The notes under the pieces are model-generated. The model was given only the letters and a program-made list of their open reading frames with translations, was not told where the DNA came from and did no database searches. From contig NC_068566.1 in assembly GCF_025698545.1 (NCBI RefSeq), positions 33,458,444 to 33,522,443 of the forward strand: a stretch of 64,000 nt of DNA, given 5' to 3'. The translations under genes were made by a program, and so were the position numbers. The DNA comes from Gossypium raimondii. Its lineage: Eukaryota > Streptophyta > Magnoliopsida > Malvales > Malvaceae. Shown piece by piece: positions 27,006 to 40,772 of the stretch. The number at the start of each line of letters is the position of its first letter. Positions within the stretch are counted from its first letter, which is position 1.

Positions 27006-29747
27006 CTACAAGGAATAAGAATCAAGTTAAAGATTTGCATGCCTGCAACTCCATACCAAGCACACAATCATATGAATCCTTCTCTAAATCCAATTTGTAA
27101 CTAGAAACAAACCTCTTCTTTAACATTTAAACATTGACCCCAATAGCCATGTTTCAAAACTCAACCTTATCCTGCATGCATAAAATCAAATATATGATCT
27201 CATGGAAACAGAAATTAAATCATCTATCCCATAATGAGAATTGTCCCACCATTCTTTCTTCGTCTGTAGGGAAAGTGTGGTAACAAGTAAAAAAAAACAG
27301 CATCAAGAAACAAATAAAATAACAGCATAGCCCAAAAAACTAATATGCTTCAATACATCTTCTAGGGTACAACATATCATGATACTTGTAACAAAGTAAA
27401 AAACCTTTCACCTAATGCAACCAATTTTACTCCACAAAAGGAATGGACAAGGACTTTCTATCATTTCTACAAATTTACATCTATTGGTTCTTGAGCAATG
27501 AAATTATAGTTTAAGAAGGACTTTCTATTACTCCACAAAAGGAATGGACAAGGAATGAACAGTGCATCCAGATAATGTAGTTTAAGAAGGTTCTTTCTTT
27601 GGGTAGTTATCTTTTGAAATTACATTCCATGGATCATCCCCAAACCCTCTAAAAATTTTGACTTAACTGCCTTACCATTCCCAAAGGCAACGGTGCATTT
27701 CGATCCCCCATGCAATGTCTGTCACCACTCATATTTAGATACAGAATAGACAGGTAGGAAAAAATCACCAACAACTTTCAATCACCAAGCTTTCATTATT
27801 GAAGCCTATCTACACGTTTAGAAAATTTTCTTCAAGGACTTAACTTTACGCCCCAGCTAACTCTTTAAGGTTTCTAATATCTAGCCTCCATAGGTAGCTC
27901 ATGTTTGAGCATGATGAAACACGCCATGTCGACCTGTTGCTAATAAATTTTCCATTTCATATAAGAATGGAAAAAAGGAACATTTTATGCATTGGTGGAT
28001 GAAGAACCATAAACATAATAATTTCTAGTTAACTATGTTCCCCCAGGAAAAAAATAAAAATAAAAACTTCCAATGAACAACGAACAATGTGCACAACTGA
28101 AGTGGTTATATACATAACTTTTGATGGATTTATGGCCTCAGAACAAAGTTCACAGCTTGACAGGAAAAGGATAGACATTAAGCTTCAGCTTTTGAGCTCA
28201 AAGGCAGCGCTGCCCCGGCAGACTACGCAACTCTTGGAGGTTACGAGGTGACGGCATAGATTCACAATGGCTTTCACCTTAGCAATTACAAAAGAGAATC
28301 CAGTTCTTGAAAAAAATAAAGGGACAAAAGCTAAAACATTTACTAGCTATTAAAGAGTAGTTTCTTGATGGTGAGATGAACTTTCAACTCCTTGACTCAA
28401 GCTAAGAACCTAAATACCTAGAACAGCTATGCTTCAACCTAAGTATGAAGAGCTAGCATGAAACTATCATAAGTTCCTATCAAAACAAAACATTTTGGCA
28501 ACCGAATAAAGACTACAAGGCAAGCAAGAAGAACCAAAGTAAAGAAACCTCACCCACAAAAGTGAATAACCATGCATTATCCACAAAGAAGGCACCCATG
28601 TGAATAACCACATAACCTTTTTGTATAAAAACTCAGTCTTTCTGCAATCAAGCATAAAATTCTAATACAAAACCCTAAACCCTCTAATGAAGCTTGACAT
28701 CCTCCTCTACTAAACTACTACAAGTGTTTGTACTGCCATTGACATCCTCCAAAAAACTTCACAAATATTTTCACTGCCATTCATATTTTCATTCAGTCAT
28801 GGTCCCTTGCATTCTCAATGCAAATTACAATATATTAACCCAACCAAGAAAAATGGGAAGAAATTGTGGCTATAAATTGTTCTTATACACACTCCCGAAT
28901 GCCCTATAAGAAATTCCACGCTCCATAGCATATTGATGGTAAATCTATCTACAGGAGTTTACTATGAATTCATCATATGTGGCAAGCTGTTGAACTGGAA
29001 CCTAATATTTAAAGTGTCTTATTATCTAACTAGAGAAATCTAATGATTGTTTTTCTTAGTTTTCTTGTCAATTATGTAGAGTCCTCATTTACATGAAACA
29101 CGAACTTCCTATTGGTGAAACTTAATTAAGGCAATTTACCGTATGAGACGTTGCCAACAAACCAGATAAATAGATAAGGACAGCAAAAACCTAGTAATTT
29201 AAAACCAAGTGAAAAATAAAATAAAATAGGCGACCTCCCATTTGCAAAAATGGGAATAACAAAAAGAAAAGAGTTAAAGAAACCAAAGCACCAACCACAA
29301 GTGAAGTGAAAACGCTAATCCATAAGTAATTAGAAATGTAGGAACGAAATTAAAGAAGAAAACCAAAACTTAGCATGAAAGCTTATAACCTTCCAAAGAG
29401 CAGGAATAAAAGAACTACTATAGCTTTTGCTTAATTGAAGTTTGCAATTCCTCAGGATAAAGGTCCCGGTATCCTCCATTTTCTCGGCAACCAAACAGGT
29501 GTAAAACTAACAAATTACACATAAATCTCACATTTTTAATCAATACCATAAATATCAAGACGACATCAAGCAATTTCCAACCTAAATAAAATGGCACTAC
29601 AAATAACATTACCGCTCCCAACCCTAGAACATCAGAGCCCAGGCATAAATTAAGCGTCTCAAAACTTAAACAAAAAAAAAATTGTAGGAGAAACAAAAAA
29701 AAAGACATTAGGGTTCGTAGAGAAAGAAAGATGAGATGTGAACTTAC
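27006..29747 (-). other. 2.7-kb leader intron with upstream uORF exon
   Basis: The minus strand reads CAC T|GTAAGTT at 29748/29747 and TTGTAG|GCACT at 27006/27005, good splice borders that put a non-coding leader exon at about 29748-29850 and a 57-base leader piece at 27005-26949. An ATG at 29794 in the leader exon would open a 17-codon uORF (MDRFFKLHFK...) that ends just after the splice. The intron has no credible coding sequence. Large leader introns often raise or pattern expression in plants, but nothing here proves that. Confidence 0.55.
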
Positions 29748-30059
29748 AGTGACATAGAGAAGCCTTTGAAATGGAGCTTGAAAAAACGATCCATGAAGAG
29801 TGTCAAATTTTTTGGGGAAAAAAGAGTTAGGGTTCGAATCCGAAATGCGATTTTAGAGAGAGAAATTAAATTAGCTCGGAGAGAGAGAGAAATAGTGAAA
29901 AAATTTCAACGAAGAGAAGAGCAAAAATGAGGCTCGGATCCGAAGGTAAGGTTTGGAAAAACGAATCTGAGGGTTCGGACACGTGGAGAACAATCAGTGC
30001 CGCCCACGCTTGAAGATGTTTATGTTTTGGCCGTCTGATTTTCATAAAAGCTTTAATAC

Positions 30060-31320
30060 TTTTTTTCGTTAAGGTTAATTCCATCAAAAGTCCTCAAAAT
30101 TTTATTCAGACTCTAAATTGATTCATAAACTTGGTCTAACCGCAAATTGTATCCCTCTACTTTAATTTGTCGAAATTTATTTCTCACTTTCTTGTACTTT
30201 ACAAAACTGAGCAGTTAATCCAACTCGATAACACCCTTTAACTTTGTTGCTAAATCATTAACTTAAAAATAAGTATTAATTCAATAATTTATATGTAATA
30301 ATTTATTAAAAATCTGCAATTTGAGTTCATGATTTTACCAATAGCTAGTCTAACTTCTCTATTTTCTTTTAGGATTAAATTCTAACAAATTAAAATAATG
30401 AGACTAACACCTTCTTTTTTTTGTAAAGGAGAGGGAAGAAATTCATAATAAAACTCGTAAAATGTATGTAGGGATCTAGTGTCCTTAGTGTAGTTAAATC
30501 ATCAAATACACTTGTAACTTTTTGAAAATTTTGATTTAATAAAAATTCTATCATTCACATTAATATCTTGTGTATTATATCCTCAACGGGTTTTGCACGC
30601 GAAGCAAAATATAAAGAAAATATTAGCTCACTGACTATCTAACGTTTAACTAATATTAAGTTGCGTTATGTGGCTGGATCATAATGACAATACATCGAAC
30701 AAGAACCAAGTAGAATAAATCCCAGATTCATTTATAGATTTATTCACTTGTGCGTTCTTAGCGTGGCTTATCTCAATCTTGAGTAAGTAATGGACTATGT
30801 GTGTGCGACTCATATAATTTGATATATTGAAAACCCAAGTTCAATTGGTAATAGAGTCAAAAGCTAGTACTTTGGGTATACGACTTCTACATGACATAAT
30901 TTCACCTACAATAGCAAAATTAATAGCCCAATAAAGGGTAAATGATATCCTCTCATTGACATTACATGATCGATGGAAAAGTAACGTGGTCATGTGTCAT
31001 TTGTTTAGGACGAATGATTTAATTACTATGTATTAGTAATCAACTTTTTCATGAAGGAAGATGTAATGGTTACCATGAGATAAACTAGAATCATATTGGG
31101 TGAACGAATTTAAAGAGATTAAAGATATACTATGAAAGTAACACATATATGATAAGGTCATTGGATGAGCACTTGATTAAGTAGTTTTTGTAATGGTATA
31201 TAGTAAGGGAGAGCTTAATCATGGTACTATAATGAAATGACCCAATGACTAAATAATATTGTATTTAATAGATGAAAAAGTCAAAACTTAATTACAAATT
31301 ATTTAAGCCCTAATTATATA
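30060..31320. other. Intergenic, degraded repeat sequence
   Basis: No gene recognised. The composition and phrases such as 'atccctctacttt' at about 30152 suggest decayed transposon arms, but no paired ends or domains were found. Confidence 0.4.
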
Positions 31321-34020
31321 TGTGGCAACCCAAACTCGACCGGGATAGTCCGACGCGAATTTCAAACGTCACATTAGTCACCGAAGTGACTCTCCAATCA
31401 ATGATCACCAATCACACCTCACAAATAATTAATCATTGTATAAAAAATCCTAAAATCGTACTTCTCTAATTAAAATTATCACATATTTAATGGACATTCT
31501 TTAGACATACAATACTTTCACAAACATACTTCGCATGCATCAATCGAGTTCACTTGACTCTTCGTAGAGTTAACCAACACATAAGGCAACAGACAATGTG
31601 AAATACACATAATGTAAAACAATTTAGTTCATGCGAGCTCCTAATGTCTAACGTTTTCAGGCTCGTAGGTTGGCAAGGTTCGCACCTTGTGAACTCTAAC
31701 CTTTCACATGCCACTTTGCAGATGGCATTTGGCGAACCCTACTGAAGTCCGTTTTGCGAACACCAATTAGGAAGAAAACATGCGAAGCTTTTTTAATAAA
31801 ACAATCCATTGAACATATAATTGGCAGCTTGTCTCGTGTACAGTCTATCCACGAACCTCATTTTCTCACGCTAACCCTATACTGGCAAACTTTATCCCTC
31901 GCATATTCATTTTTACTTTACAACTTATTTAATGTTTCTACATGACAACCCTTTATCATTTTACAAAACCTTTACTCTTACAACCCCTAACATGTTTTGC
32001 CTACTCATTCATTCATCAATTAGACAATTCGCATGCATCAATAATTTCACGCAACAAGTCAAAATTTATCTCTCATGCATACCAAGCATTAGATTGTTTC
32101 AAACATACTTAAACAATTTGGGACTTACCTCAATGTTCGACGAGCTCTTCCAACTGCATTTATGATATATGCACGGATGGGGTGAAATTTATTAAATTTT
32201 ATTCACCGAATATGTCAATTTTCAAGTTTGAGAAATCAGCATACTTGCGACGACTTTTTGGATGGGATCCAGGCATTTCTGCGTTGAGATGTCTTCATGG
32301 CTTTCGATGATCTATCTTTTAGCTTCAAAACACACTTTGAATCACTCGATTTTGGGTTTGGAGCTCAAGTTATGACTGTTTTAGTGAAGACTACGTGAGT
32401 AGAATTTCTAGACGGGATTATGATGAGAATTACGAGTTTCAGGATTTTAATTCGATTTTAAATCATATTGGGTTCAGATTATAGGCTTAAAATTTATTAT
32501 ATATGAGCCCAATATTGTATTTATCAGCTCTTATTATTTTATTATTCCGAATTTTAACAATTATTAAGTAGTTTAAGTTATTTAGAGTTTTATGTCAACA
32601 AGAAAATTTAGTTTAAAACTACTTCTTGTTTAGATTAATTAGAGTTCTAGTATACTTAAGAGTTTTATTTAGATTTATTTAGCTAGCTTATATATAGGCA
32701 TTTTCATTGTACACAACTCATTCAATTCATTATTATTCAACTTCTCTTTTGAGTTAATAAATTCTCTTTGAGTTTTTCTTTCAAGAATTTCTCTTAAGTT
32801 TTCTTTTAGAATAAATTTAACAATCTTTTAAGACTGTAAGGATCATTTTAAAACTTTTTCTTTCCAAGTTTTCTTTTTTAGAGAGAAAATTAGAGTCGCT
32901 TGAAGGGAGTTGTGGATTCTTTTTGTTTCCAAGGCTTCTTAAGACTTCTACACGCCACGTTTCATCTTTTCCATCTATTGAGTTTATTTTCTTCTTTATT
33001 ATTATAATATCTTATTTCATTTTTCTATTTTATTCATCTTATTTATTTATTTTTAATTGTTCTCTTTATTTCTTATCTGAATTGGTTTCGTTTACATTTC
33101 AAGTTGTGTCAGAATCCAAGTTTCTTTTTGAATGTCTAGAGCCTTAAGTCAAATCCGCGACTTGAACGAACTTTACGATCCTTTTCCGCATTCATCTACA
33201 TCATTCCGTATCAATTTACGTGTTAGTCAAACAATGAAACGTACAAGCTATCACGCCTTCACAATTTAAGCAGTCAAACATCCATCCAACAATTTATAAA
33301 AGTTCAAAAAAAATTTAAACAATCTGTAATGTCCATTTACAACCTATCAAATTTATTTAAAATCTAAATCTAAATCTAATCTAATCCATTGGAATAGTCC
33401 CACATTGCTTTCGTTATTTGGGTTGAAAAACACGTCAACATACTAAAAAAATTGCCTTGCAGTGGGTCACTTGGAATGTTCACTTTGCCACTTTTCCCGT
33501 GAGCTATTTTTTACAAAGTACATATAAGGAGCGTGAGCTTATTGAAGCTCAGTGAGTGCTCACAATAAACCACAATTGAACACATGATATTAAATAGTTC
33601 GCATACATTCTCATATGGTCATAACATGTAAATAAGCGGTTTGCATAACCTTTAGGAAACCTAATAGCAAATTGTAACTTAGAAGCATGTATTTAGTATA
33701 ATATATATAATACTCATAACGCATTATACTGATATACTGGCAATTTGTGACAGTGAAATATAATTATAAATCATATGCATTGAATAAACAAATCTCCAAA
33801 CACATTAAATAACCAAAAAAGTCCTGCGCTATCTCCAATAAGTGTAGTACGAGTGCTAACACTCTTCAAACACACCACGCTATCTTCAGTGAATGGAGCT
33901 AAGCTCTACATTCCCTTGTCTCTCCAACACTATCTTCGAGCCACAATGCCCTATCACAGCAATAAAGGTGAGTACTCACAATCCTATGGCATGCCAATGA
34001 TATCCAACTGTTTTAACGGT

Positions 34021-34312
34021 TCACAACACCAACATATCACGTTTAACACATTCATAGTTCGCAATTAATATAGCTCGCAGTTTAGTAGAACTCGCAAAAG
34101 AACACAGTTTACAGTGTATAACTCGCATTACACATAGTTCGTATACACATAGCTCGTATGCAACATGATTCACATATAGCATAGCTCGCATATAATGGTT
34201 CACATATAGCATAAATTGCACAATAACATAGCTCGCATAAATAAAACACAGTTCACATAATCATAACAAAGCTCACATGGTATAGTTCGCATGTTATCAT
34301 AGCTTACATAAA
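34021..34312. repeat. Degenerate short tandem repeat (catagctcgcata-type)
   Basis: Units such as 'acatagctcgcata', 'catagttcg', 'tataactcgcat' and 'tggttcacatat' follow each other about 15-20 times with drift in sequence and spacing. It lies inside LTR-derived sequence. No coding role is likely. Confidence 0.65.
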
Positions 34313-35030
34313 CAGAAACACTTACTATAGGAACTTAGGAGAAGTGTTTAGATTACCTAAGCTCCCCTTATCACGCGAATTGGTGCTTAATTGCAGCACT
34401 CATGAACCACTCACCTCCACTATTTCACTGCTTGTTGTCGAACCTAGGTAAGCTTTTGCTTGCCTCTATCTTTACTCAATGAGGCTTATCCTTGATTTGT
34501 TACTTCGCACACATCAAATACAATACACATGTATTATAATATCATTAAGGACCTTCTGTTTTCTATTTCTCACATAATTTCATCACAACTTTCACATTTA
34601 TTCAAACTGGTCTCTAATATAACAAAGTTAACTAATAAGACAAATATAACTTTACAATCTAGTCCTTTTCTAATTCAAGCTTAGAATCTATCAATTTCAA
34701 GCCTAATTCTTTAATAAGTTAACAATGCCAACTTTCTAAAACTTTGACCGTTTTAAAAATTGATAAATGGGCTAGCTAAATCAAGCTTTCGTGACCTCAA
34801 ATTTATAAAAATTATAAGAAAATAACTTGAATTACATACCCAATTTGTACCTAAATGTTTTTCAAAGGTTGAAGGGTTTTTCTTTGGCTTTAGCAATGGT
34901 GGATGGTTGAAAGATGAAGAAAGATGGTGAATGCTCCATTATTTTTAACTTTTATACTTTAATTAACTTAGATTAATTAGTTTGATCATGTTTTCATTAG
35001 TTTAATTATCATTTAATCACATATAATGAA

Positions 35031-35180
35031 GGGTGGGTTTGGATGGGCGATTGAGTGCGGTGCAGTGCGTTTAGCCTACTTTTTGTCTCATGCTACAGTG
35101 TTGCTACAGTATCTAATCTCACCGCCACCGCTGTTTTTACACTAACCGTAGGTAAACGCACCGCCCATCCAAACTCACCC
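35031..35180. mobile_element. 150-bp MITE with ~19-bp inverted ends
   Basis: The left end gggtgggtttggatgggcg is mirrored by cgcccatccaaactcaccc at the right end (one mismatch). The flanks share gaa on both sides, a possible 3-bp duplication. The size and 'gggtttggatgggcg' ends suggest a Tourist/PIF-like MITE, although that superfamily normally duplicates TTA/TAA, so the class is uncertain. It sits inside an older LTR. Confidence 0.7.
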
Positions 35181-37881
35181 GAAATATGCCATCATCATCC
35201 ACCAATACTTATTCATAAATGTTTTTATTACCATTTTGGACATTTGGCTAATCAATATTGACTATTAAAAACCTATAGTGATTGGACTTGTACAATTTAG
35301 TCCCTAAGCCTAAATTGACTATTTAATTGAAAAAATTGCTTGACCAATCTTCAATACATTCTTATATTATCTTCATACATATCTATATTTAATATTTACG
35401 AACTCGATTAACGAAAATGGAATTTTGAAACTGTATTTTTGATACCACACAATTCAAATATCATAATCTCATTTAATAATCAATTCATTTATGTCCAATA
35501 TCACATAGCATGGTTCATACCATATTCATATCACATATTATATATCAATTATATCATACTCTTTTCTATCATATTCAATTCAGTCCAATTTCTCGACATT
35601 CTATATCATTAAGTATTAACCAAATCACGTGACAGTAATACACTTACCTCAACAAATAGATTGGCAACATTCACACATACGTATATAAGCATATATGTAA
35701 TAATAACATATTGAACTCAAATCATAAAAGTATAAACCGAATCGTAGTTACTCATCAGTGACTCTCGCATTTCCTTTCCCTTTCGTCGGCCCGACATCGT
35801 CTCTAGCTATGTACGATAATACAACAAATAAAATATATCAATTTTCCTCCAATTCACATTAAAATATAAAGGCAAGCATATTTTACATTTTTTCAATTTA
35901 GTCCCTCTACTCGGGATATGCATATCTTTCAATATTTAGCATCAGATCAAAATTTGATTTCACATTCTTTCATTAGGGACCCTATACTTTCTATTCCTAG
36001 CATAAATTTCATAAATGTTTTTAGTTTATTCAATTTGGTCCCTAACGTTACAAAGTTAACTATCAAGCTTATTAAGTTTTACAATTTAATCCTTATCATA
36101 ACCTAAGCTTAATATCTATCAAATTCAAGCCTAATTCATCAATTTCTTAGCAATGACCACTTGCTAAAAGCTTAACAATTGAATAAATTGACTCATGATC
36201 CTCCCATAATCATAAATCTATAAAAAATACATGAATTTAGCTTAGTTACCTTATGAATTTGCTTGACCGAATGCTTGGATAGCGTAAGGTTTTCTTCTTT
36301 TATTTTTCTTTTAACTTGGACGACTTGGGAAAGAAGATGATGAGTTTTCTATCTCTCTTTCTGCTTATTTTTCCATTTATACCTCAATTAAATTTAGATT
36401 AATTTTAGTTAATTATAATTATATTAAACTTGTTTGTACCTTAATTTAAATGGCCATCATCATCACAGTCCACTAACTATAACAAAAAATGATTTAATTA
36501 CTATTTTAGTCCTTTGAATAATTACTATCTAGGTTCCTAAGTCTTTTCTCAATTAAAACTCAATAGTAATTGTATTTTTACAATTTAGTCCCTGAGCTTT
36601 AATTAACAAACTTCTCAGTTAAATTACTTAATCGAACTTCATTATATTTTTATATTAACTTTGTAAATATTCCTATTTTATATTTACGGATTCGATTTAC
36701 GTAAATGGGGTCCTAAAACTGCGTTTTTTAATACCACTAAAAATTGAATCGTTACACTAGCCGTCAATTTACCGTTGAATGTTTGTTCATATTTGATATG
36801 AGCATTTAAAAAAAAATGTTAATAGGATTGTAAACATGTGTGTACCTACTCAATGGACTAGTTTGGATCTAATATGTTTTAAAAACCAATGTTGTAATAA
36901 CCAGATTAGTGGTCGAATCAGTCATAGAGCTGAGCAAAACTCAATTTGACTTGAGAATTTTTTAAAATTTCGAGTTTTTCAATTTTTATAATGAACTTGA
37001 ATAAGTAAAATAGTTTTTCGAGTTCGAGTCAAGTTGAATATTTACAGCTCGAAAACCTAAATAAATTGAAAAACAAATGAGTGTAAATACCTATTAGGTT
37101 CTAGTCAAATTAAAAAATTGAACAAACTAATCTCTCTAAAAGCTACAAAAATCAAAATAATATTTAAGAAATTCAAAAAACTCCAAAAATTTATAAAAAA
37201 TATAAAAATATTAAATTACAAAATTTTAAATAAATCCAAAACAATAAATTTAAAGCCTTAAACAAGTAAATTACAAAATCAAGTATATTCTTTTCTATTA
37301 TTTTGACTTGAAATGGTTTTTAAGTATATATTTATGTGTTCAAACACGGACTTTAGTAATATTGCCAACAAGATTTTAATATGACTTTTTTTTTTTCAAT
37401 TTGAGTTATGATTCCATTATTGTGAGTGGACTCATGTCATGCATAAGTAATGTACCCTACTAGACTTGATTATGGGTTAGGCCACCCGCCTAGGCCCGAA
37501 GGCTCGTCCGAAAAGTATGAGAGCTTGAGCAAAAATATAGACTCGAAAAATGAGGTTGGACAAAAAAACAAGACCCTTTTCTAAACGGGTTGAGCCTTGA
37601 GTAAGATTTTTGGCCCAAGCCCGACCTGAATTTACCTAGTTTTTTTTCACTATTTTGTGCTACTATTTTGATGTTGTTTTGTTGTCATTCTGTTATTATA
37701 TTGCTACTATTTTGTTGTTATTGTTTGGATATTGTAGAAATTTTTTTTCTATTATTAATTTTGCTACTATTTTAGAAACATTTGCTTGCTAAGTTGCAAC
37801 TATCGTAGTGTTATTTAAGTATAATGATTTTTTTAATATATTTTCAAAGTGTTGGAAAACATTTATTTTAATGTTTTTAGC

Positions 37882-39084
37882 TAGGGGTGAGCATTCGATC
37901 GAATCGAATCGAATCGAAAATGTTCGAGTTAATCGAGTTTTCGAATCTCATTTTATCATCCTAACTTTATTTGAAGTTTTCTCGAATCAAGTCGAGTGAG
38001 ATGGAATTCGAATCGAATCGAATCGAATATATTTGTTCAAGTTAAATTTTAAAAAATAATTTTGGGTCCTTGTAACCACTGTCACCCATCGTAATAAAAT
38101 TTGTCCACCTTAATCAAAAATTTTATTAACTTTCGTCACCTCATAATTTATTTATTAATTTTTTTATATTAGTTAGCTTCTTTGCTTGCTTAGTTGTTTC
38201 AATTATCTTCAGATTATTGTCACTATGTATTTTGGAATTAAAAATATATTAAATGTAAAAATATGATTTTTTAATAAAAATTATTTTAAAAATAAAATGT
38301 GAAATTGATACCAATATAAAATTTTAACACGAATATTTATGGCATAATTAATAATTCAATTTTAATATAAATATTCAATATGACTAAACAATTCAATAAT
38401 ATAAATAATATAAAATGTGAAATTTAATTTAATAATATAAATAGTAGATATAAATAAAATTATTACTATTTATGTTTAGTGAATTTTTGGATAATTTTGA
38501 TTTTTATTTGAGGGTAAAGGTGAGAAGTAAAAGTTTAGGGAAAAATAAAAGTTTTGGAGAATAAAAGTTTGAGGAAAGTAAATAGATAGAGGAAAATATT
38601 AAAAAAATTGGAGGGGAGGGTTTGGGGTAGATGGGAGGTGGGATGGGAAGGAATAAAAGTTTTAGGGAAAAGTGGGAGGAGTAAAATTTTGGGAGAAAAT
38701 AAAAGGTTTTGAGGATTTTTGGGAGTAAAATTTTGAGAAAAAATAAATGGGAGAGTAAAATTTTGGTGGGAAATGGATTTTGGGTAGATTGGGGGGTTGG
38801 AAGGGGAAGGGAGTAAAAGTTTTGGGGGGAAAGTGGGAAGGAGTAAAAGTTTTGAGGGAAAAGTAAAAAAGTTTGAGAGTTTGGGGTAAAAATGTAAAAT
38901 ATTATAATTTGATATTCAAATTATTCGAGTTATTCGAATTTGAAAACTCAACTCGATTCGAACTCGAAATTCGAAAAAAAAAATTCAAGTTGATTCAAAT
39001 AACTCGATTAACTCGATTCGTTTAACTCGAAATTCGAATTTTTTTTCGATTTTTTCGAATCGAATCGAATTTTGCTCACCCCTA
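37882..39084. mobile_element. hAT-like element with perfect TIR and TSD (inner)
   Basis: The ends TAGGGGTGAGCA (37882-37893) and TGCTCACCCCTA (39073-39084) are exact inverse copies. TTTTTAGC occurs directly on both sides (37874-37881 and 39085-39092), a perfect 8-bp target duplication. Both subterminal regions consist of the pentamer (gaatc)n in opposite orientation, forming a large potential hairpin. No transposase frame is present, so it depends on an element elsewhere. Intact ends suggest it is younger than its host element. Confidence 0.9.
38508..38885 (+). repeat. Purine-rich degenerate tandem tract
   Basis: Almost pyrimidine-poor sequence built from variants of 'gggagtaaaagttttg' and 'gggaaaagtgggaggagt'. 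It contains many runs of three to six G. It lies in the middle of the inner hAT-like element. Confidence 0.7.
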
Positions 39085-39290
39085 TTTTTAGCGTATTTGA
39101 TGTACCATCTTTTTTAAATTTGTTTTTATATAAAAAATAATATAAAAAAAATTTTAATATAAGTGAGTTGGGTTCAGGTTCAGTATTTTTTTTATCTAGG
39201 TTGGGCTTGGACAAAATTTTAAGTCTATTTTTTACGTAGAGTTGCAACTAAACATATGTATTAGTCTGACCCGACCCATAATCAGGTCTA

Positions 39291-40772
39291 TACCCAACAC
39301 ACACATAAGAGCACAGCTTTTCAATATATCTGTGTCTCTAATTATTGAAGACAAACATACAAATATTAATTAAATCAACATGTGATAATTTTATTTATTC
39401 AAATCACCGCACTAAGGACACAAACCCCTTGTTGAACCAGGAATCTGATATTTTTTCTGTATATAGAAGGACCGTTTTCGTAATGAATCAAAACAGAATA
39501 CACTTAATTGATTTTACCAAGCAGAGTTCTCATAGCAGGTCATGTACGATAAACTTATTTCCAGAGCAAGCATCCATTGCTATTATCAAGTATCTCCCAT
39601 AGTTCAACCTATGTCAATCTCTATTACATTACCAATGCACATCCGTTTGCAATGTCTTACTTATTCCATGAGTTGCATCTTATTGCTAAGAAAACCGAAA
39701 AATCTTCACAAGTATGCAATTTTACTTTATTAACTAATATATCCCAAGTGCAATCTAATTGCTACTTCTACCATCTACCATTGATATGAACTATTAATGA
39801 ATATTTTGTCCCTTCTTGAAAATTGGAGAATAGTTATTAATTTTTAAATAATATTTTGAATTTTTAAAATTTTCTTTTTTATGTTCGATCATCTTCTTCT
39901 CCCAAACACCTTGCAACCCCATTAGAACCCCAGCCGAAATTTCAAACAGAACTAAATATTAATCTCCCCCAAACAAATTCTTTTACCCAAAAAGAGAAAA
40001 TTGACATGCGCATTAATGAATGGATTACTGAAAAAGTGCAGAAAAACTGAAAGTAGCTTTAATTCTTTTCGCTAATGCAACATCTGCCAGTTTTAAGCAG
40101 TGAGTTTCAGACATTACAGATGATGCTATCGAGTATTGAAATAACTTGAATGAAACAAGGAACAATTGTAGAACTGCTCAAACTTTACAATGCAACAGAG
40201 AGAACAAACTGAAAAGTGGCTTAATTAATGAATGATTTAAAACAACAACAGGTAACTATGAATGTAAAAAGTTTGGACCAATGAGGAAAGTAAAGAATCT
40301 TAACTATACCCAAAGGAGAAGTGGTTTTGAAGCAGGCATAGTTTCTGCTTCGACAAAGTAATGAAACAGAGATCTCTACCCACACAAGTGCTGAAGAGTG
40401 TCTAAACTTATCCATTTCCCAAATTTCATGTTTTATAGACAATGCATTCGTATAAATAAAATGAACAACGAAAACGAGCCAAAAAGAGCACTTAAAAGCA
40501 TTAGAATAAATTAAATGAGAAGTTTTACTTATATTGAACACAAAAACAGGCCATACTTCCAATATGAAACATAAAAGAGACAGCCTGAAGGAGTCTTAAT
40601 GCTAAATTCCATTTGCTAAGGAAGGAATCTTATATGTAAACTAAAACATCATCTAAACCAGCAGGAATGATGCATTGATCCTCAAAGATTTTATCTACCA
40701 TTTTGAAAAGTAGAAAGATGACTCTATTTCATAAAATCACTTGATCAATGCTTTGCATCATCAACTCCAAAT
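39291..40772. other. Intergenic between hAT nest and MAM33 gene
   Basis: No gene recognised. The last few hundred bases before 40773 likely include the 3' untranslated region of the minus-strand MAM33-type gene. Confidence 0.5.

Larger units (their letters stand above)
31321..36756. mobile_element. Cluster of degraded LTR fragments
   Basis: The stretch begins TGTGGCAACCC, an LTR-like start, and ends GAATCGTTACA at 36756, an LTR-like end. No gag or pol domain is readable. About 260 bases at 34550-34810 recur at about 35945-36205 (shared 'acaaagttaact', 'atctatcaa', 'tcaagcctaattc'), so at least two related LTR copies lie side by side. A separate LTR-like promoter signature, TATATATAGGC near 32691, is followed by a T-rich leader. 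Fragment borders between copies could not be fixed. Confidence 0.5.
37461..39290. mobile_element. hAT-like non-autonomous element (outer)
   Basis: The left end TAGACTTGATTATGGGT is mirrored by ACCCATAATCAGGTCTA at 39274-39290 (one mismatch). TACCCTAC (37453-37460) and TACCCAAC (39291-39298) match at 7 of 8 positions, fitting an 8-bp hAT duplication. Subterminal sequence is rich in 'ggcccgaa', 'ggttgagcc' and 'gggcttgg' phrases. Without its insertion it is about 620 bp and non-coding. Confidence 0.75.

Noticed and set aside
28200..28262. GC-richer stretch considered as a tRNA gene
   Set aside because: No consistent cloverleaf or A/B box pair could be drawn.
33853..34221. Small frames on both strands in 33853-34221
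   Set aside because: They fall in LTR-derived DNA and the short tandem repeat; the peptides reflect the repeat unit.
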